Assembly (NCBI GenBank): GCA_014799675.1
Contig: JAAVHM010000072.1
Location: 1 to 12,726 of the forward strand
Source: Ruminococcus sp.
GTDB lineage: Bacteria; Bacillota; Clostridia; Oscillospirales; Ruminococcaceae
Direction: 5' to 3'
Length of the DNA stretch: 12,726 bases
A program made the translations under genes and the position numbers. This document shows, piece after piece, positions 1-4,650 of this stretch (the first letter of the stretch is position 1; every line of letters starts with the position of its first letter). Under the pieces are notes generated by a model that saw only the letters and a list, made by a program, of their open reading frames with translations, had not been told where the DNA came from and did not search any database.

Positions 1-65
1 GTCGATTTCGTTTTTCTGTTGTTTGGCAGGTGGTTAGATACGAGAACTCTAATCACGGTATTCTG

Positions 66-185
66 TTACTTGTTCAAATGCACTTCCACGTTCTGTTCAC
101 AAGGAACAAAATTAATTTGCAATAATTTTTTTGCGATTTCATCTAAATACTTAGCATTGTAAAATTTTGAACAACAAATTTGGAA
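66..185 (-). pseudogene. Possible C-terminal remnant of an unknown protein
   Basis: Reading the minus strand from about 185 down to a TAA at 66-68 gives 39 residues ending in YLDEIAKKLLQINFVPCEQ plus a short tail. The composition (a charged amphipathic helix, then a beta-like stretch) looks protein-like. There is no usual start codon, and an in-frame stop lies just upstream (186-188), so if it was coding it is a decayed end of a gene. The family is not recognised. The plus strand is also open across this stretch, so chance is a real alternative. Confidence 0.2.
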
Positions 186-196
186 TTAGCTGGCGA

Positions 197-221
197 CGTT
201 CCGCTTAGAATAAGCGGAACG
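197..221. repeat. Perfect 11-bp hairpin
   Basis: CGTTCCGCTTA (197-207) and TAAGCGGAACG (211-221) are perfect inverted copies around a GAA loop. No run of T follows on either strand, so it is not a standard intrinsic terminator. It could be a protein-binding dyad or an RNA stem. Confidence 0.55.
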
Positions 222-226
222 AGTGT

Positions 227-341
227 AAAAATCGGCAAAGGGGAGGAGGATTAAGGAAGTAGGGGGTACGGGGGCAGAAACCTCAAAGGGGGAGGGGGAA
301 TGCCGATTTTTGTAGGGTTTATTTGTCCCCCTCCCCCTTTG
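227..341. repeat. Nested inverted repeats with G5/C5 tracts
   Basis: An 11-base inverted pair (AAAAATCGGCA at 227-237 with TGCCGATTTTT at 301-311) interleaves with a perfect 16-base pair (284-299 with 326-341) made of G5-A-G5 against C5-T-C5. The plus strand carries four runs of five G (262-266, 270-274, 288-292, 294-298), which fits the general form of a G-quadruplex. The two pairings compete for the same region. No coding capacity is seen. Confidence 0.55.
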
Positions 342-453
342 TGGTGTCTGACCCCCGATTTTGTGAACTACTAACAGTTACTAACCTTGATTCCAAAATT
401 CAAAGACAAACCAACAAGTCCACCAAAATAAGATAAATAAAAGGAGAATTATC

Positions 454-1296
454 ATGCGAGAAATAAACGTTACCGAAATAGAAAACGCCGTCCGCGACCT
501 GTGCATACAGGCGAACCGCTTTCTGCCGAAATCCCTTGCGGACTGTATCGGCTGCGCGGCGAAAAACGAAAGATCCCCAACGGGTCGGGAAGTCCTTTCC
601 GACCTTGTGCGGAATATCGACACCGCCGAAAAGGAAGAGCTTGCGATTTGTCAGGACACTGGCATGGCGGTTATTTTCCTTGACGTGGGTCAGGAAGTAC
701 ACTTTGTCGGCGGCTCTCTTACGGAAGCCATAAACAAGGGCGTATCCCGCGGCTATACCGAGGGGTATCTCCGCTGTTCAATAGTCTCCGACCCTCTGGA
801 GCGCGTCAACACGGGGGATAACACTCCCGCGGTCATTCACACCCGAATTGTGGAGGGGGACAAGGTAAATATTTCCGTGTGTCCCAAGGGCTTCGGCAGC
901 GAGAATATGTCCGCAATGAAAATGTTCACACCCTCCGCAAGCATTGAGGATATCGAGAATTTTGTTGTGGAAACCGTTTCCAAAGCGGGCAGCAACCCAT
1001 GTCCCCCTATGGTGATAGGCGTGGGTCTCGGCGGCGATTTTGAGTACTGCGCTTACCTTGCGAAAAAGGCGCTGTGCAGAGATATTGCCGAGAAAAACCC
1101 GAAAAAGCTTTACGCCGACATGGAGCAGCGTATTCTTGAAAAGGTGAACCGTCTGGGCATTGGTCCGCAGGGCTTCGGGGGGACTACAACGGCTCTTTCC
1201 GTGGCTATTGAACAAGCTCCCACCCACATCGCGGGACTCCCCGCGGCGGTGAATATTGGCTGTCATGTTACAAGACACGCCCATAAGGAAATTTAG
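454..1296 (+). CDS. fumA: Class I fumarate hydratase, alpha subunit
   Basis: Likely the alpha (N-terminal domain) chain of an iron-sulfur class I fumarase, which reversibly hydrates fumarate to malate in the cytoplasm; the close relative L-tartrate dehydratase alpha cannot be excluded from sequence alone. The 280 residues match the usual length of the separate alpha chain. Family hallmarks seen are ICQDTGMAV with Cys66, NPCPPMVIGVGLGG with Cys183, and NIGCHVTRH with Cys270. By family knowledge these are the three probable ligands of the 4Fe-4S cluster. SVCPKGFGSEN (141-151) and GPQGFGGTTTALSV (237-250) are further signature stretches. The start is supported by AAGGAG at 441-446. The separate beta subunit normally encoded next to it is absent from this window. 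No terminator is obvious after the stop. Confidence 0.9.
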   Translation: MREINVTEIENAVRDLCIQANRFLPKSLADCIGCAAKNERSPTGREVLSDLVRNIDTAEKEELAICQDTGMAVIFLDVGQEVHFVGGSLTEAINKGVSRGYTEGYLRCSIVSDPLERVNTGDNTPAVIHTRIVEGDKVNISVCPKGFGSENMSAMKMFTPSASIEDIENFVVETVSKAGSNPCPPMVIGVGLGGDFEYCAYLAKKALCRDIAEKNPKKLYADMEQRILEKVNRLGIGPQGFGGTTTALSVAIEQAPTHIAGLPAAVNIGCHVTRHAHKEI

Positions 1297-1345
1297 GCAA
1301 TGTGAAAATATGCATAATTTTTGAGCAGTTTTTTTACAAAAACCA

Positions 1346-1374
1346 TTGTAATTTTAAAAAATATGTGGTATACT
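1346..1374 (+). promoter_or_regulatory. Sigma-A type promoter of the small acidic protein gene
   Basis: TTGTAA at 1346-1351 and TATACT at 1369-1374 are separated by exactly 17 bases. Transcription would start near 1381, giving an AT-rich leader of about 55 bases before the start at 1437. Confidence 0.65.
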
Positions 1375-1436
1375 ATATATTACAACAATTTATTACAACA
1401 TTTTTATGTCAAAAAATTATAGGAGTTGATTTTTTT

Positions 1437-1676
1437 ATGAAAGCTTTCGGTGCATTAATGCTCGCTCTCACATCTGCCGCTGCCGGCGCTGCCGCTGCTG
1501 CTTATGCTTTGAAAAAGCGTGAGGAAATTGAACAGTACGATTACGATTTTGACGATGACGACGAGACATATTTCGACGACTGCGACTGCTGCGCGGATGA
1601 TGATATGTCCGAGCTTGACAGCCTTGACGCCGACGAAGATACTGTTGCCGACGCTGATAAAGGCGAGGATTTCTAA
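1437..1676 (+). CDS. Small membrane-anchored acidic protein, function unknown
   Basis: A 79-residue protein of unknown function. Residues 1-25 form one hydrophobic, alanine-rich segment that would be a single membrane anchor or uncleaved signal. A short basic-acidic stretch (KKREE, 26-30) follows. The rest is strongly acidic, with Asp/Glu runs around 38-57 and three cysteines at 49, 51 and 52 (CDCC). By the positive-inside rule the KK would place the tail in the cytoplasm (inference). The frame is open further upstream to an ATG at 1302, but I chose 1437 because it follows AGGAG at 1421-1425 and lies downstream of the promoter at 1346-1374. It has its own promoter and a downstream hairpin, so it is probably monocistronic. 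The acidic tail could bind metal ions or a basic partner; this is only a guess. Confidence 0.7.
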   Translation: MKAFGALMLALTSAAAGAAAAAYALKKREEIEQYDYDFDDDDETYFDDCDCCADDDMSELDSLDADEDTVADADKGEDF

Positions 1677-1708
1677 AATCAGACGGAAATCACAGAATTC
1701 TATTTTAT

Positions 1709-1730
1709 GGGCGCATTTTTATATGCGCCC
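1709..1730 (+). terminator. Hairpin after the small acidic protein gene
   Basis: GGGCGCAT (1709-1716) and ATGCGCCC (1723-1730) form a perfect 8-bp stem with a TTTTAT loop. It is followed by GTTGATTTGTATT, a broken T tract, so termination may be partial. Confidence 0.55.
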
Positions 1731-1775
1731 GTTGATTTGTATTGACATATGCATTAAAAATGAGGAAAATTTGCT

Positions 1776-2435
1776 ATGAAAAAAATTTTTGCTGTACTAT
1801 TATTAATAGTATGCGTCACCGCTTTGGGCGGCTGTTCGCTGAAAAAGGAATACGACCTTGCGGGCAAGGAGCAGGTAGAGGCTTTCCGGAACGAGGCTAA
1901 GGGCTGGAGAAGCGGCAGGTACTTGCTGACAAATCTTGACACGGGAGAGACGGATCAGGCGTTTTCCTTTATGTACAACGGTGACGGAACGCAAAGCTAT
2001 CTTTACGAGGTTGTGGACGGCGGGAATTATTACGCCGAATACAGCGACGGCGCGCTCCTTTATGTTGTGGACGGCGGGAATTCCGCTGTTATAAAAGAGG
2101 GCGGCGAGGGGTATGTGAAATACTCCGAGGACGAGCCGCACCCTTATTCCATGGGGGAACTGCTTTTCTATGCAAATCTGTTTGTAAAGTCCTCCGCGGA
2201 AGTTCCTGTTGAGGTCGGCACGTCCTATGTATACTATTATAATACAGATAAGATAAACGAAACGCTTGGGACTTCCCTTACGGAATTTTATACAAGCTAT
2301 GTTTTTGACGGCGAGGGAGGTTTCCTTTATTTTGAGCAGCACAGCACAAATGCCGAGGGGAGTTATGCTTATCGTATAGAGGTCGTTGACGCGGATGCGC
2401 TTACAGAGATAGAAAATCCTGTTGTGAATAATTGA
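1776..2435 (+). CDS. Predicted lipoprotein, function unknown
   Basis: A 219-residue protein with a lipoprotein signal peptide: MKK, a hydrophobic core (4-17) and a lipobox LGGC, with Cys20 as the predicted lipidated residue. It would sit on the outer face of the cytoplasmic membrane. The mature part is rich in Tyr, Gly, Asp and Glu and looks like an all-beta domain; no catalytic motif is recognised. The motif VVDGGN occurs twice, 18 residues apart, encoded by an identical 19-base DNA repeat (2010-2028 and 2064-2082). The start follows GAGG at 1762-1765. Its base composition resembles the fumarase gene and is clearly richer in G and C than the following phosphotransferase gene. No promoter with good spacing to the start was found. 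Confidence 0.75.
   Translation: MKKIFAVLLLIVCVTALGGCSLKKEYDLAGKEQVEAFRNEAKGWRSGRYLLTNLDTGETDQAFSFMYNGDGTQSYLYEVVDGGNYYAEYSDGALLYVVDGGNSAVIKEGGEGYVKYSEDEPHPYSMGELLFYANLFVKSSAEVPVEVGTSYVYYYNTDKINETLGTSLTEFYTSYVFDGEGGFLYFEQHSTNAEGSYAYRIEVVDADALTEIENPVVNN
2010..2082 (+). repeat. In-frame 19-base direct repeat inside the lipoprotein gene
   Basis: GTTGTGGACGGCGGGAATT occurs at 2010-2028 and again at 2064-2082, 54 bases apart and in the same frame. It encodes VVDGGN twice. It probably reflects a repeated beta-hairpin unit or a local duplication. Confidence 0.7.
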
Positions 2436-2483
2436 AGTCCCTGACGCTTGGAATTTGTTATAGAATTGAGAGGCTGCTGACTT

Positions 2484-3338
2484 ATGGACATAAAAGAAAT
2501 TATTGAAAGTGAATTTGGCTTGACAGTCCGCCATATTATCGTTTTGGGACAGGGACTTGACAGTATTGCGTATCTTGTAAATAATGAATATATATTTAAA
2601 CAGTCAAAACATGATGAAGCAAGAAATAATTTAAAAAAAGAGATACAAGTATTAAATTATCTAAAAGGCAAAATCACACTACAAATACCTGATATTGAAT
2701 ACTATAGTGAAAAATATAGTATTTGCGGTTATAAGGATATTAAAGGTGATAATCTGACCCCTGATATTTACAAAAATATGAGTGATGATGAAAAAGAAAA
2801 GTTAGCAAAAGATATTGCATTATTTCTAAGAGAAATGCACTCTATTCCTTTACCTGATATTGACGAATTAGATTGGAATGTAATGGAAGATTATAAAAGT
2901 GATTATGACGCTTTGAGGGAAATGATTTATGATAAAATACCTGACAAATCAAAAGGTTATTTAGATAATTTATATAATAGAATATTTAATGACGAACGAA
3001 TTACGAAATATGTCAAAGCCCTGTGTCATAATGATTTAGGCTGTAAACATATGATAATTCAAAATAATAAAGTTGTTGGCATCATTGATTTTGGAGATGC
3101 TGCTGTTACTGACAGAGATAAGGATTTTGTATATTTACTTGAGGACAGCGATGAGGAAATTGGCAGAGAATTTGGATTAAATGTCTTGGAATATTATGAT
3201 CATCCCAATGTAGATATACCTATATTAAAGGCAGATTTGAATGATGAATATTATCCTATTGAGCAAATTTTAGGGGGACAAGCAATGAAGTTAGATTATA
3301 TGTATAACAAGGGATTAAATAAAATAATAAATATTTGA
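2484..3338 (+). CDS. Aminoglycoside 2''-phosphotransferase family protein, APH(2'')-like
   Basis: A 284-residue kinase-like protein resembling the APH(2'') aminoglycoside-modifying enzymes, which transfer phosphate from GTP or ATP to the 2''-hydroxyl of gentamicin-type drugs. Seen: a nucleotide-binding N-lobe with DSIAYLVNNEYIFK (26-39, candidate lysine Lys39), the linker ICGYKDIKG (80-88), the catalytic loop CHNDLGCKHMI with Asp184 as likely base, the metal-binding GIIDFGD (199-205, Asp202), then DFVYLLEDSDEEIG (214-227) and YYPIEQI (256-262). The last two are especially typical of the APH(2'') group. From memory of that family the similarity is clear, but substrate and activity are inference. 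The gene is markedly AT-rich compared with its neighbours, and its A/T-ending codons differ, suggesting horizontal acquisition. GAGAGG at 2468-2473 is a modest ribosome binding site. The length is close to that of the family. No terminator is evident after it. Confidence 0.85.
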   Translation: MDIKEIIESEFGLTVRHIIVLGQGLDSIAYLVNNEYIFKQSKHDEARNNLKKEIQVLNYLKGKITLQIPDIEYYSEKYSICGYKDIKGDNLTPDIYKNMSDDEKEKLAKDIALFLREMHSIPLPDIDELDWNVMEDYKSDYDALREMIYDKIPDKSKGYLDNLYNRIFNDERITKYVKALCHNDLGCKHMIIQNNKVVGIIDFGDAAVTDRDKDFVYLLEDSDEEIGREFGLNVLEYYDHPNVDIPILKADLNDEYYPIEQILGGQAMKLDYMYNKGLNKIINI

Positions 3339-3405
3339 ATGGATAGCTGTCCGCTGAATAGTTTTACAAAAGAGTTAGAAAACTAATGAGTAATTGAAAA
3401 GGGTA

Positions 3406-3434
3406 TTGACAAAAATAGTTTTGTGGTGTATAAT
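3406..3434 (+). promoter_or_regulatory. Consensus promoter of small RNA 1
   Basis: TTGACA (3406-3411), a 17-base spacer and TATAAT (3429-3434) match the sigma-A consensus perfectly. The 41 bases from 3404 to 3444 are identical to 3760-3800 except at 3417 (A against G). The predicted start is near 3441. Confidence 0.85.
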
Positions 3435-3440
3435 AAAACC

Positions 3441-3516
3441 ATAAAAGAAATAATGTATGTTCCATAAGGACACGCAAGCGAAAGACCCCGAGGCTGCCAC
3501 CTCGGGGTCTTTCTTT
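3441..3516 (+). ncRNA. Putative antitoxin RNA 1 (convergent, about 75 nt)
   Basis: This is a predicted short transcript from a perfect consensus promoter to a strong hairpin terminator, with no open frame of note. Its 5' part contains AAAAGAAATAATGTATG (3443-3459) running into GTTCCA (3459-3464). Both blocks recur on the same strand at 3596-3612 and 3619-3624, over the start of the opposing peptide gene. The RNA is therefore complementary to the peptide mRNA on both sides of its AUG, and also pairs with it through the shared terminator. This is the arrangement of RNA II in the par locus of plasmid pAD1 (established for Fst). The ends are inferred from promoter and terminator positions only. 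Confidence 0.7.
3481..3512. terminator. Shared bidirectional terminator 1
   Basis: AAAGACCCCGAGG (3481-3493) and CCTCGGGGTCTTT (3500-3512) form a perfect 13-bp stem around a CTGCCA loop. The flanking bases allow a T-rich exit in both directions. It lies at the 3' end of small RNA 1 and, on the other strand, just past the stop of the 31-residue peptide gene. Confidence 0.85.
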
Positions 3517-3520
3517 CGGG

Positions 3521-3616
3521 CTAATTGTCGTGCTTGTCATCGTTTAACCACTTGCTTATGCAGTTACCAACCACACTCGCCACAACGGACAATAAAAAAG
3601 AAATAATGTATGACAT
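3521..3616 (-). CDS. Small hydrophobic peptide 1, putative type I toxin (Fst-like)
   Basis: A 31-residue peptide starting MSYIISFLLSVVASVVGN and ending CISKWLNDDKHDN. It has one hydrophobic segment (3-22), then a KWLN motif with a charged tail. This is the general plan of membrane-acting type I toxins such as Fst (one transmembrane helix, Trp/Leu-Asn/Asp, charged C-terminus). The start is fixed by AAGGAGG at 3625-3631, 8 bases from the ATG (3616-3614). A promoter lies at 3677-3706, and a small stem (3634-3638 with 3651-3655) sits just ahead of the Shine-Dalgarno in the mRNA. The gene converges with small RNA 1 on a shared terminator. The 37-residue peptide at 3893-4006 is a paralogue (SFLVSV, CKWLN). 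Toxicity is inferred from architecture, not shown. Confidence 0.75.
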   Translation of the reverse strand: MSYIISFLLSVVASVVGNCISKWLNDDKHDN

Positions 3617-3624
3617 AAGTTCCA
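3596..3624. repeat. Direct-repeat target of small RNA 1 over the peptide 1 start
   Basis: AAAAGAAATAATGTATG (3596-3612) is identical to 3443-3459 in the small RNA, and GTTCCA (3619-3624) to 3459-3464. The six bases between the two blocks here contain the complement of the peptide start codon (3614-3616). Duplex formation would clamp the mRNA on both sides of the AUG and reach the Shine-Dalgarno. Confidence 0.75.
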
Positions 3625-3676
3625 CCTCCTTTCCCTGTCAGATTGCTCCAACAGGTAAGAAGCCGACAACGTAATT

Positions 3677-3706
3677 ATTATAGCATATTATGGCGGATTT
3701 TGTCAA
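3677..3706 (-). promoter_or_regulatory. Promoter of peptide 1 mRNA
   Basis: On the minus strand TTGACA (3706-3701) and TATAAT (3682-3677) are separated by 18 bases. The sequence around it (TTGACAAAAT, then AATATGCTA before the end of the -10) is shared with the promoter at 4056-4084. The predicted start is near 3670, leaving a leader of about 53 bases. Confidence 0.75.
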
Positions 3707-3761
3707 TTATATTACTGCTTTAAAGTAAAATTGCTGTTTTGCGGAATATTTTAAAATTATA

Positions 3762-3790
3762 TTGACAAAAATGGTTTTGTGGTGTATAAT
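3762..3790 (+). promoter_or_regulatory. Consensus promoter of small RNA 2
   Basis: TTGACA (3762-3767), 17 bases, TATAAT (3785-3790). This is nearly identical to the promoter at 3406-3434. An 8-base inverted pair, ATGGTTTT (3771-3778) and AAAACCAT (3791-3798), surrounds the -10; one arm is broken in copy 1. Confidence 0.85.
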
Positions 3791-3796
3791 AAAACC

Positions 3797-3872
3797 ATAA
3801 TGAAAGTGCGAGCCGAAAACTCCATTACGGTTCACAAAATTAAAAGTCCCCGCTGCTACGGGGACTTTTTTG
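3797..3872 (+). ncRNA. Putative antitoxin RNA 2 (convergent, about 75 nt)
   Basis: A predicted short transcript from a consensus promoter to a strong terminator. It contains AATGAAAGTGCGA (3799-3811), matching 3975-3987 at 12 of 13 bases; the one difference would give a G-U pair. CTCCATTA (3820-3827) is identical to 4001-4008, followed by CGGT and TCAC blocks that also recur at 4010-4018. It is thus complementary to the start codon, early codons and Shine-Dalgarno-proximal leader of the 37-residue peptide mRNA. A plus-strand reading frame crosses the region but starts inside the promoter and has no ribosome binding site. Confidence 0.7.
3842..3869. terminator. Shared bidirectional terminator 2
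   Basis: AAAAGTCCCCG (3842-3852) and CGGGGACTTTT (3859-3869) form a perfect 11-bp stem with a CTGCTA loop and T-runs on both strands. The loop resembles that of terminator 1 (CTGCCA). It ends small RNA 2 and, on the minus strand, the mRNA of the 37-residue peptide. Confidence 0.85.
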
Positions 3873-3892
3873 TGCTGTTGCTGTCTTGGATT

Positions 3893-4006
3893 TTACTTCC
3901 TGCCGCCGTTCAGCCACTTGCAGATAATGTTATAGAGGATATTTGCCACAATACCTGCTGCAACGGAAACAAGAAATGAAAGTACGATACCTGCGATTAT
4001 CTCCAT
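3893..4006 (-). CDS. Small hydrophobic peptide 2, putative type I toxin (Fst-like)
   Basis: A 37-residue peptide, MEIIAGIVLSFLVSVAAG then a second hydrophobic stretch, ending in CKWLNGGRK. It has one long hydrophobic helix (3-30) and a basic tail. SFLVSV and CKWLN align with peptide 1. The minus-strand frame is open further upstream to 4084, but that start lies in the promoter; the ATG at 4006-4004 follows AAGGAGG (4024-4018) by 11 bases. A stem (4026-4029 with 4035-4038) sits just ahead of the Shine-Dalgarno in the mRNA, as in copy 1. It converges with small RNA 2. The likely role is a membrane-active toxin held silent by the antisense RNA; this is inference from layout and peptide form. Confidence 0.75.
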   Translation of the reverse strand: MEIIAGIVLSFLVSVAAGIVANILYNIICKWLNGGRK

Positions 4007-4018
4007 TATCGGTGTCAC
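3975..4018. repeat. Direct-repeat target of small RNA 2 over the peptide 2 start
   Basis: Blocks 3975-3987, 4001-4008, 4010-4013 and 4015-4018 repeat, in the same order, blocks of small RNA 2 (3799-3835). They cover codons near the start, the start codon itself (4004-4006) and the leader up to the Shine-Dalgarno. Confidence 0.7.
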
Positions 4019-4055
4019 CTCCTTTCCGATTAGGTCGGGAGACGGCAGCAAGAAC

Positions 4056-4084
4056 ATTGTAGCATATTTGTCGTATTTTGTCAA
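4056..4084 (-). promoter_or_regulatory. Promoter of peptide 2 mRNA
   Basis: On the minus strand TTGACA (4084-4079) and TACAAT (4061-4056) are 17 bases apart, with the same AATATGCTA context as the promoter at 3677-3706. The predicted start is near 4049, giving a leader of about 43 bases. Confidence 0.75.
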
Positions 4085-4174
4085 TCATATGTTCGGGGCA
4101 AAAATATAGTATGCCTCGTTTTAAGGCAAATTATTCACTTTTTGGACGGTTTTGTTAAATGTGCATAAAATAAT

Positions 4175-4202
4175 TTGAAAAAGTGGACGAAATTTCTATA
4201 TT
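4175..4202 (+). promoter_or_regulatory. Possible upstream promoter of the S10 operon
   Basis: TTGAAA (4175-4180), 16 bases, TATATT (4197-4202). It is weaker than the site just downstream and could simply be an AT-rich up element region. Confidence 0.35.
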
Positions 4203-4220
4203 AAAAATTTTCCGACCCCC

Positions 4221-4249
4221 TTGCAATTGGAGGGGGTTAATGTTATAAT
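4221..4249 (+). promoter_or_regulatory. Main promoter of the S10 ribosomal protein operon
   Basis: TTGCAA (4221-4226), a 17-base spacer and TATAAT (4244-4249), with AT-rich DNA upstream, as expected for a strong ribosomal protein promoter. The predicted start is near 4256. A 7-bp dyad, ACCCCCT (4215-4221) and AGGGGGT (4231-4237), overlaps the -35 and could be an operator. Confidence 0.75.
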
Positions 4250-4267
4250 ATTACTTGCGTGACTAAA

Positions 4268-4322
4268 ACCAAATTGATATTTGGTTTACCAAATTGATCT
4301 TTGGTTTACCATGTATTTTGGT
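4268..4322 (+). repeat. Tandem 20-base repeats, each a dyad, at the leader start
   Basis: ACCAAATTGATATTTGGTTT (4268-4287) is repeated at 4288-4307 with one change, and a degenerate third unit follows to about 4322. Each unit is an inverted repeat (ACCAAA with TTTGGT). They start about 12 bases after the predicted transcription start, so they could be tandem operators or small RNA hairpins. Confidence 0.75.
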
Positions 4323-4650
4323 GAAGTCCTATATTATGTTTTTGCGAGGATGCGGAAGGTTGCTTGCGGTTTGCAGGGGAATTTCCGCGGAGTATGTTCG
4401 GTCTTGAACCGGGCGGCTGTGATAGTGAACGCTGTGTGCGCTTAAACCGTGGACGGATTTTTCTTGTCCATAGGTAAGCTTGCGTTTTTATCGGCTCGGG
4501 AAACGTTTCGTTTTTCGGGTTTTTTAATATGAGCGTTACGAAACACACGGAGACGTGTAATGCGGAACGTTCGGGTTTACACACAATTGCGAAGATATCA
4601 CAAAGCTCGTCCCCAAAACACTTTAAAGTTATTCAGGAGGCGATTCTAAA

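Larger units (their letters stand above)
1..453. other. Gene-poor region upstream of the fumarase gene
   Basis: No convincing intact gene is visible. The stretch holds a possible minus-strand gene remnant (66-185), a perfect hairpin (197-221), and a nested inverted-repeat block (227-341) with runs of five G or five C. The last 80 bases are AT-rich and run into the fumarase ribosome binding site. I saw no convincing -35/-10 pair for the fumarase gene here; candidate -10-like bases near 428-437 lack a matching -35. Confidence 0.6.
4085..4650 (+). other. Upstream region and leader of the S10 operon
   Basis: These 566 bases have no convincing gene. They hold the putative promoters (4175-4202 and 4221-4249), an inverted pair CACTTTTT/AAAAAGTG (4136-4143 with 4178-4185), a short stem TGCCT/AGGCA (4112-4116 with 4124-4128), and a transcribed leader of about 395 bases from near 4256. 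Within the leader are tandem dyads (4268-4322), a stem TGGAC/GTCCA (4450-4454 with 4466-4470), GTTTCGT/ACGAAAC (4505-4511 with 4538-4544), and ACACG-GAGA-CGTGT (4545-4558), a stem closed by a GNRA tetraloop. No clear attenuator is visible. Confidence 0.6.

Noticed and set aside
1742..1770. TTGACA at 1742-1747 as promoter of the lipoprotein gene
   Set aside because: At a 17-base spacing the -10 would be GAAAAT and transcription would begin at the start codon, beyond the ribosome binding site.
1803..2534. Minus-strand open frame of 243 codons opposite the lipoprotein gene
   Set aside because: The plus strand has a clear lipoprotein signal, start and ribosome binding site; the opposite frame is a shadow with no recognisable protein character.
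3779..3979. Plus-strand 66-codon frame across small RNA 2 and peptide 2
   Set aside because: Its ATG-equivalent start is inside the promoter, it has no ribosome binding site, and it reads through the terminator hairpin.
4306..4584. Minus-strand 92-codon frame in the S10 leader
   Set aside because: No ribosome binding site or promoter, and the composition (Pro/Arg/Ser-rich) looks non-coding; it is antisense to the operon leader.
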